Shown here: positions 58,816-64,000 of the stretch, piece by piece
Position numbering within the stretch: position 1 is the first letter of the stretch
How the letters are laid out: every line of letters starts with the position of its first letter
NCBI GenBank assembly: GCA_023399215.1
Contig: JAEWQJ010000049.1
Location: forward strand, 124,001 to 188,000
Direction: 5' to 3'
Source of the DNA: Methanobacteriota archaeon
GTDB taxonomy: Archaea > Halobacteriota > Methanosarcinia > Methanosarcinales > Methanosarcinaceae
Length of the DNA stretch: 64,000 nt
The notes under the pieces: model-generated
What the model saw: only the letters and a program-made list of their open reading frames with translations
The model's database searches: none
Told to the model about the DNA's origin: nothing
Translations under genes and position numbers: made by a program

Positions 58816-60219
58816 TTAATCTTCATTGGGAGTTAATGCAATCTCAGAAGCAGGGAAGTTTCCGTCCTCGCTTACAGTTATTCCATTCTTTAGAAAACCG
58901 AACTCTTTCCAGAGCAAGCCCAGCACGACCAGGAACATCAGAAATTCCGCAGCCGGGGTTGCAAGCCAGACTCCATTAAGATCAAGTAAAGGAGGTAAAA
59001 TCCAGAGCAGAGGAAGAAGGAAGAGAAAAACTGTTCCTAGCTGGATGAAAAGAGCATATCTGATTTTGTTTATTGACTGGAAATATACGGAACCCAGCAT
59101 AACCATCCCATGGGTAAGGAGAGCAAACACGAAAATCTCCATGCCGTTAAGGGTAATTTTCAGGAGTTCGGGGCTGTCGTGGTTGAAGATAAGGATAAAC
59201 TGTTCCGGATACATAGAGAGAAGCATGAAACCAATCACCCCTGTCACGAGGCAGGAGATAACAGCTATCTTCAAGGTCCCTGCAACCCGGGAATAACAAC
59301 GGGCCCCGTAATTAAAACCGATGATCGGCTGGGTACCGACTGCTATTCCTTCAAAAATCAGGGAGAAAATCGAAAAGACGTAACCTATAATTCCATAGCC
59401 TGAAACAGCGAGTTCCGAGCCGTAACTGAGCAGCATGTACTCGTTCGCAAAGAGCAGGATGAAAGTTGAAAACTGCATTGCAAAAGAAGGAAGGCCTGTT
59501 TTCATAATTTTCAGAATAATTCTCGAATCCAGAGAGAGGGAACTGAGTTTTAGCCTCAATCCAGCCCATCCGCTAAAAAAATACAGAGCTAGCAGAATTC
59601 CGGAAAAAGAGAAAGCAATAACCGTGGCTATGGCAGCCCCAGCAACTCCCATTTCCATTCGCATGACAAATACGTAGTCAAGAACCATGTTTACGAGAAC
59701 ACTTGCAACCACGCATGTCATAGCAAGTCTTGGTTTTCCATCATTTCTTACAAGAGGATCGAGAGCAATGGCCAGAATCAGGAGTACAGAACCTGAAAAT
59801 AAGACTCTAATGTAACTATTTGCCATGTCAAAGACCGGGCCAGAAGCTCCCAGGAGGCGAAGATAAGAATCCGAGAAGGTAAGCCCTATAGAGGTGAGAC
59901 CTATTCCCGCAAGCAGGAGCAGGGGAAAAGCATTATGTACGAGCTTGAGAGCTTCCTGTCGGTTAGCTCTGCCAAGGGCCAGGGCCACAAGGCTTGAAGT
60001 CCCGATTCCGATCATGTGCCCTACAGCAACTATGGCTAGAAGTGCGGGAAATGCAAGAGTTATCGCCGCAAGCCCCTGGCTGCCCACAGCATTCCCGACA
60101 AAGAAACCGTCAATCACTCCCTGGATTCCAGCAACAATCAACCCGATGGTTGCCGGAAGAACGAATTTCAGGAAAAGCTTTCCGATACTTGCAGACCTCA
60201 TTTCCCGTTCATCTGTCAT
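58816..60219 (-). CDS. MATE family multidrug efflux transporter
   Basis: This is a cation-coupled exporter with twelve predicted helices in 467 residues. Landmarks are KLFLKFVLPATIGLIVAGIQ, VIDGFFVGNAVGSQGLAAIT, GIGTSSLVALALGRANRQEA, GAAIATVIAFSFSGILLALY, VGTQPIIGFNYGA and the symmetric second half. The start ATG (60219) overlaps the stop of the decayed MarR gene (ATGA), so the exporter was the second gene of a regulator-exporter operon. With the regulator broken, control of export may have been lost, and ribosomes no longer arrive from upstream. Confidence 0.94.
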   Translation of the reverse strand: MTDEREMRSASIGKLFLKFVLPATIGLIVAGIQGVIDGFFVGNAVGSQGLAAITLAFPALLAIVAVGHMIGIGTSSLVALALGRANRQEALKLVHNAFPLLLLAGIGLTSIGLTFSDSYLRLLGASGPVFDMANSYIRVLFSGSVLLILAIALDPLVRNDGKPRLAMTCVVASVLVNMVLDYVFVMRMEMGVAGAAIATVIAFSFSGILLALYFFSGWAGLRLKLSSLSLDSRIILKIMKTGLPSFAMQFSTFILLFANEYMLLSYGSELAVSGYGIIGYVFSIFSLIFEGIAVGTQPIIGFNYGARCYSRVAGTLKIAVISCLVTGVIGFMLLSMYPEQFILIFNHDSPELLKITLNGMEIFVFALLTHGMVMLGSVYFQSINKIRYALFIQLGTVFLFLLPLLWILPPLLDLNGVWLATPAAEFLMFLVVLGLLWKEFGFLKNGITVSEDGNFPASEIALTPNED

Positions 60220-60643
60220 ACTTTTTCCTCATCAAGCCCGGTAGCCATATTCTCAAAGAGTCTCTCCATAACCTCAAGTTCTTCTTCATACAGAATTTCC
60301 CGGGTCTTTTCATAGGACCTCATATCAGCCCAGTATTTGATCTCAACTACCTTTTTTCCTTTATCGGTAAGTTCAAGCAAGCAGATCCTTCCGTCTTTTG
60401 TAGAAGACTTTGTTTTCAGCAGACCCTTTCCTCCATTATATAAACCATGTTGCTGGCAGAGGGTTTGCTGACCTCCATGGTCTTTGCCAGTTCGGAGATC
60501 GTGGGATTGCCCAGGGAATTAATTTTCCTGAGATAGAGGAAGACATTGCAGGTAATATCTCTGTATTCCTCTAAGAATTTACATTATTTTAAATTTTTTT
60601 GATAATAATGGTCCATTTTTTCAAGAAGCCTGGAACTTTCCAC
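60216..60643 (-). pseudogene. Decayed MarR family regulator upstream of the MATE exporter
   Basis: From a GTG at 60643 (with GGGGAG upstream) the minus strand reads ESSRLLEKMDHYYQKNLK and meets an in-frame TAA. It then continues in the same frame CKFLEEYRDITCNVFLYLRK and PTISELAKTMEVSKPSASN, a winged-helix recognition region. Near 60440 the frame shifts; the next frame reads KGLLKTKSSTKDGRICLLEL and continues to a TGA at 60218-60216. So there is one nonsense change and one indel. The protein resembles MarR repressors that control adjacent efflux genes. Confidence 0.85.
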
Positions 60644-60801
60644 TTTTGCTCCCCATAAATAAAAAAGGGGTGTATTGTTGGGATAAGTTATATTAAAAAT
60701 TTTCTACCAACTATAAATTATAATTATAAAATTCATAAAATATAGTTATAAGATTCACTTCTGCATTTCAGGACAAGTCCTGCAGGAACAGACAACAAAA
60801 C
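60644..60801. other. Short spacer between the MarR remnant and the ABC operon
   Basis: AT-rich sequence with no gene recognised. It holds the former promoter of the marR-MATE unit (TTATAATTATA-like tract near 60710-60725). Confidence 0.45.
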
Positions 60802-61575
60802 TCATTTTTTAGACCTTCTACAGGCAAATGCAAACATAACGACGCCCATAAATATGAAAACCAATCTGCTGTAGAGGAAATCATCGGGCAGAATATATGG
60901 TATTGGACCCTCCATGACTCCCAGATACCAGCGTAGGGGCCACGAAAGGAAATTATTCCCAAAAATATCAAACCACGCAGGGAGCCTCGGATTAAAAAAT
61001 CCCAGAAACAGCACAAGAGGCAAAAGAGGGTAAAGCAGTCTGGAATGGACTCTCCCGACCGCCAGGGCAAGCCCCAGTACAAAGATCTGGGAAGGCAACA
61101 GAAATAACAGTAAGGGGAGCGTGAACTCAGCATAAGCGTAGAAATTAAAGTAATGGGCATAATATGCAAAGCTCAATAAAATCGGCAAAGAAGCAGCAAG
61201 TACGAAAACAGCCGTGATTGCCAAGGTTTTTAGCAGATAATATTTTGGTTCGGAAAGCGGGGTAGAAAATATGATATTTCGAACCGCAACTTCCTTTTCC
61301 GAAAAGATGGACATACAGAGAAGGACAAGGATAACTGATAAAAGTGGCCCGATAATGGAGAGAAATTCCGAATACGTCCATTTTGAGAAAGGAGCCGTAC
61401 CGTCTTTTCCCCCGAATACAAAATTTGTCAGGATGTAACAGGCAAATAGCGACTCGATGAGGACCATGTAAAAATATTTTTTATTATATGCCAGCCTCAA
61501 AACCTCATATTTCAAGACTCTCAACAGGTTAGGGAAATTATTGTTAGGGAAATTATTTGTTGAAAGCTTATTCAT
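60802..61575 (-). CDS. ABC-2 type transporter permease subunit
   Basis: This 257-residue membrane protein has about six helices. It begins with a polar N-terminus containing NNFPNNNFPN-like repeats, then LLRVLKYEVLRLAYNKKYFY, typical of ABC-2 permeases. SIFSEKEVAVRNIIFSTPLS is a cytoplasmic coupling-helix-like segment, and LLKTLAITAVFVLAASLPIL and QIFVLGLALAVGRVHSRLLY follow. It is the last gene of a three-gene unit; its start overlaps the M1-fusion stop by eight bases. Substrate unknown. Confidence 0.85.
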   Translation of the reverse strand: MNKLSTNNFPNNNFPNLLRVLKYEVLRLAYNKKYFYMVLIESLFACYILTNFVFGGKDGTAPFSKWTYSEFLSIIGPLLSVILVLLCMSIFSEKEVAVRNIIFSTPLSEPKYYLLKTLAITAVFVLAASLPILLSFAYYAHYFNFYAYAEFTLPLLLFLLPSQIFVLGLALAVGRVHSRLLYPLLPLVLFLGFFNPRLPAWFDIFGNNFLSWPLRWYLGVMEGPIPYILPDDFLYSRLVFIFMGVVMFAFACRRSKK

Positions 61576-63859
61576 CGAAAACCGCCTCCCCTTCTGCTGT
61601 TCCTTCTGTCCCCGTTTCTTTCCCCTTTACCGGGTCCTCATTAAGATTGGCTTCACTCAGACCTATTGAAGACAGGAATTCCTCATAAGAAAGGGATTTA
61701 AACCTGTACTCCGTATAAATATCCGATAACTTTATAAAAAATGATTCTTCCCCAAGCAGCTCTTCGGCTCTCAGCAAGAGCATAGGCATCTGGGAATAGA
61801 GTTCTATTTTTCGAGTCTCCATTTCATACTTTTGTCTCTGTTTCTCAGGCAAGTTTTCCAGCATTTTCGGATTCGCATAGTAATAACTGTTTTCCATAGA
61901 ATCTACCCCGCCTTTCCACATTGCAGGGATATATGCCGATGCATAGGAACCAAACTCTTCTGTTACGTATTTGTAGGCCAGGTAATCTGCAAGCCCTTCC
62001 GAAGACCAGGGGGGATTTTCCTCCACGAAAACTCCTGTTCCCCACCACTGATGAGCGATTTCATGGGCTAACAGGTCCATATCCCCAACAAAGGTGAGGT
62101 CTTTAAGAGAGCTGAGATCAGGGGAAAAGCTATCTGAATCTTCTCCAATTTCCCTGTCCAGTTCCCTGTTAAACACATATTCTGAAACCGTTACGACATT
62201 CAGGGTGGAATGCCCGCCGGTCTTGTAGATAGAACTTTCTACTATTTTTAAAGGGTATTCCTGATACGGATAGACGCCTATGTTTTTTTCATAATAGGAA
62301 ACAATATTTATTAAATAGTTTTCAATCCCAAGGGCTTCTATATACGCCCTGTGTTTTGGACTGTAATAGAACTCGATCTCAGTACTGCCAGCCAGCATCT
62401 TTTTTACTTCGTAGTTCCCTGCAAAGACTCCGGGTGAAAAATCATTGGAAAGGGCACTGTATTCCCAGGTTTTTCGGCCGTGTTCTTCCAGAACTTCTGT
62501 TAATTCCCCGGGAACGACCATTACCAGGTTCTTTGGAGCCGTGACAGAACCCTTTATCTCTATCATATCTTTTGAACCGGTCAGGGGCTCGAAAATCCAG
62601 TGTGAGTTTTCCAGCAGGTATATGCTCTCCTCTGAGATATAACCGGGAAAGCCGATTGAAGAAGGAGATTTGAGCCCGCCTGCATAGCTAATATCTATGG
62701 TAACGTTCCTTGATTCTGCAGGGACTTCCAAACGTACCCTGTCCGTTCCTTTTATACTCTTTAAGGAATTGGGAGCCTCAACTCCATTCACAGTAAGTTT
62801 TTTTATCTGAAGCCCTGAATTTGTGATAAAATCAATATATTCAGTGCCCGATTCTTTTTCAAATTCATAGAGTACCCTGGCCGAAAGGCTCTGGTTTACA
62901 GGAAAGAACTGAACATTCGAGGAAACATGAGTTAGTTTTACATTTTCATTTGCCTTAAGTTCGGTTTCGAATACACTGTCATTTCGGTTAATATAGAGTT
63001 CGTTGATATAAACAAAAAGAGAAGCGCCCAGAAGCAGCAGGACCAGAACAGGAATCCAGAGCTGCTTTGCATTGAGCTTCAAAGACAAGCTCAAATTTGA
63101 TTCATATCGTCTTCTGCACAGCAGCCCGACGGTAAAAATCCCGGTGGAAACAAAAGTCCAGAGAAGACGGTTGTAGAGAACAAACTTAAAAACCGGGAGG
63201 ATTCCCCCGAAGTCAGAATACATCACCGCCGAAGTCTGAACCCATTTTAACAGGTAATTTGAGCTACCTATACTCATGAAAAAAAGAATACAGTATGAAA
63301 GAAAAGAGATATCCAGGTTTTCCGTAATCAGATAAAGTCCACTGCAGATCAGAACTGTAAAAAAGATCCCTGCAAGCGTAATTACCAGCAGACTGGATAG
63401 AGAAACTACAGGATCAAAGGTAATTTCAAGGACGAAAACCTGGACTGCATATAGGGCAATTCCCCCCAGCACTACTGTGAAAACCCCTAAGGAGAGGATT
63501 GCTGCTGTACGGAACACCAGCAACTGAGAATAATTACAGGATGTATTCAAAAGGCTCGTGCTGTTATTCCTGTGGTCCTTGCTCAACAGCATAAGCGTCA
63601 GCACTGCAAAGAGGAGGGAACCGGCTATTGCTGCGTATTGTGCAGGTCCGAGAGCTACGGTAAAAGAGGTTTTTGCGAGCCCCACCAGGCTACGCTCATT
63701 CGTATAATCGATAGCTTTCAGCCCCAGTACTGTAGCCAGGACGGTCAGGAATATGGACGTCAGTGCCAGCTTTGATCTGGAAATTAGTCTGATTTCATTG
63801 AAAAGAAAGGAGAAGCCTGAAAAAAAAGGAATTCGATTTGCCATTTTATGCACTCTCAT
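61568..63859 (-). CDS. ABC transporter permease fused to an M1 family aminopeptidase domain
   Basis: The 763-residue protein has two parts. Residues 1-290 form an ABC-2-like membrane domain of about seven helices (LALTSIFLTVLATVLGL, YAAIAGSLLFAVLTLMLLSK, LLVITLAGIFFTVLICSGLY, and the last LWIPVLVLLLLGASLFVYIN). Residues of about 300-740 form a soluble domain of the M1 gluzincin type: a beta-rich N-part, then the zinc motif HEIAHQWWG (His599, Glu600, His603) and the second Glu in WSSEGLADYLAYKY. The catalytic residues look intact. M1 enzymes trim N-terminal residues of peptides, so a transporter that also cuts its substrate outside the cell is plausible. It overlaps the ATPase gene by four bases and the second permease by eight, a tight operon. 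Confidence 0.9.
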   Translation of the reverse strand: MRVHKMANRIPFFSGFSFLFNEIRLISRSKLALTSIFLTVLATVLGLKAIDYTNERSLVGLAKTSFTVALGPAQYAAIAGSLLFAVLTLMLLSKDHRNNSTSLLNTSCNYSQLLVFRTAAILSLGVFTVVLGGIALYAVQVFVLEITFDPVVSLSSLLVITLAGIFFTVLICSGLYLITENLDISFLSYCILFFMSIGSSNYLLKWVQTSAVMYSDFGGILPVFKFVLYNRLLWTFVSTGIFTVGLLCRRRYESNLSLSLKLNAKQLWIPVLVLLLLGASLFVYINELYINRNDSVFETELKANENVKLTHVSSNVQFFPVNQSLSARVLYEFEKESGTEYIDFITNSGLQIKKLTVNGVEAPNSLKSIKGTDRVRLEVPAESRNVTIDISYAGGLKSPSSIGFPGYISEESIYLLENSHWIFEPLTGSKDMIEIKGSVTAPKNLVMVVPGELTEVLEEHGRKTWEYSALSNDFSPGVFAGNYEVKKMLAGSTEIEFYYSPKHRAYIEALGIENYLINIVSYYEKNIGVYPYQEYPLKIVESSIYKTGGHSTLNVVTVSEYVFNRELDREIGEDSDSFSPDLSSLKDLTFVGDMDLLAHEIAHQWWGTGVFVEENPPWSSEGLADYLAYKYVTEEFGSYASAYIPAMWKGGVDSMENSYYYANPKMLENLPEKQRQKYEMETRKIELYSQMPMLLLRAEELLGEESFFIKLSDIYTEYRFKSLSYEEFLSSIGLSEANLNEDPVKGKETGTEGTAEGEAVFDE

Positions 63860-64000
63860 CCGCCCTGTGTAATCAAATACATATAAGCATCTTCAAGCGA
63901 AGGAGTTACTGGTTTTATGCCGGAAGGAAGCTTATCTCCTACAATTCTGTACTGGGCTCCTGTTTCTGTTATAAGCCTTGAAGTCACTATGCAGTTCTTT
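63856..64000 (-). CDS. ABC transporter ATP-binding protein, C-terminal fragment cut by the window edge
   Basis: The visible minus-strand frame reads CIVTSRLITETGAQYRIVGD and KPVTPSLEDAYMYLITQGG, and ends in TGA at 63858-63856. The PSLEDAYMYL ending is characteristic of ABC ATPases of the ABC-2 export class. The stop overlaps the start of the permease-M1 fusion (ATGA), so all three genes form one unit. The Walker motifs lie beyond the window. Confidence 0.8.
   Translation of the reverse strand, partial: KNCIVTSRLITETGAQYRIVGDKLPSGIKPVTPSLEDAYMYLITQGG

Overview
The window is chromosomal DNA of a methanogenic archaeon, almost certainly a Methanosarcina. The protein set is typical of that genus: a group II chaperonin, AMP phosphorylase, Trm56, TruD, Pth2, a tetrahydromethanopterin:glutamate ligase of the kind that makes tetrahydrosarcinapterin, a pyruvate synthase beta subunit, a type II archaeal GAPDH and an archaeal-type AspRS. 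Promoters look archaeal (TATA-like boxes such as 21727-21735 and 22883-22892), genes have G-rich Shine-Dalgarno sites, and intergenic DNA is long and AT-rich. The many decayed genes and short tandem repeats suggest a repeat-rich species such as M. barkeri, but the species is not proven here.

Layout. 1-2300 is a graveyard: the C-terminal relic of a type I restriction subunit (hsdR), an M48 protease, a frameshifted small membrane gene and a broken copy of the rubrerythrin locus. 2328-6776 holds pgk, rubrerythrin, GAPDH and a universal stress protein. 7172-14605 holds a YdjM-like membrane protein, a serine-hydrolase lipoprotein, an M13 peptidase and a BASS transporter. 15124-20989 holds an S4/FtsJ methyltransferase coupled to a DUF2119 protein, then thermosome, rpiA and aspS. 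21775-25205 has a metallophosphoesterase and the amtB-glnK nitrogen operon, with a possible NrpR operator and a third membrane gene. 25507-36979 has a phosphoribosyltransferase (frameshifted near its start), a helical-repeat protein, an orphan porB without a normal start codon, the UPF0210/ACT pair, an AroK-type kinase, a CrtI-like flavoprotein, trm56 and AMP phosphorylase. 37735-43329 is mostly repeat-rich spacer with cobQ and an ornithine-cyclodeaminase/alanine-dehydrogenase family gene. 43527-48789 is a regulatory-looking block: DUF434 protein, two paralogous TPR proteins, a coiled-coil protein and a PPP phosphatase. 50337-58538 holds fxsA, lrgAB, nifS-nifU, mptN, pth2, a transglutaminase and truD. 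58816-64000 holds a MATE exporter with a dead MarR regulator upstream, and an ABC-2 system whose permease is fused to an M1 peptidase.

The strongest unexpected signals are structural. (1) A 92-103 bp MITE-like element occurs twice in opposite orientation, with matching 7-bp target duplications. (2) A composite GC-rich repeat of about 370 bp occurs at two loci. (3) Tandem arrays with units of 10-18 bp recur in more than a dozen places; some carry Shine-Dalgarno-like motifs just upstream of genes and some are translated. (4) Several genes are decaying (hsdR, marR, rubrerythrin copy, small membrane gene, possibly porB and the phosphoribosyltransferase). No CRISPR array, tRNA, rRNA or intact transposase was seen. 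No single, clearly new multi-gene system stands out; the TPR/PPP block and the ABC-M1 fusion are the best candidates for functional novelty.
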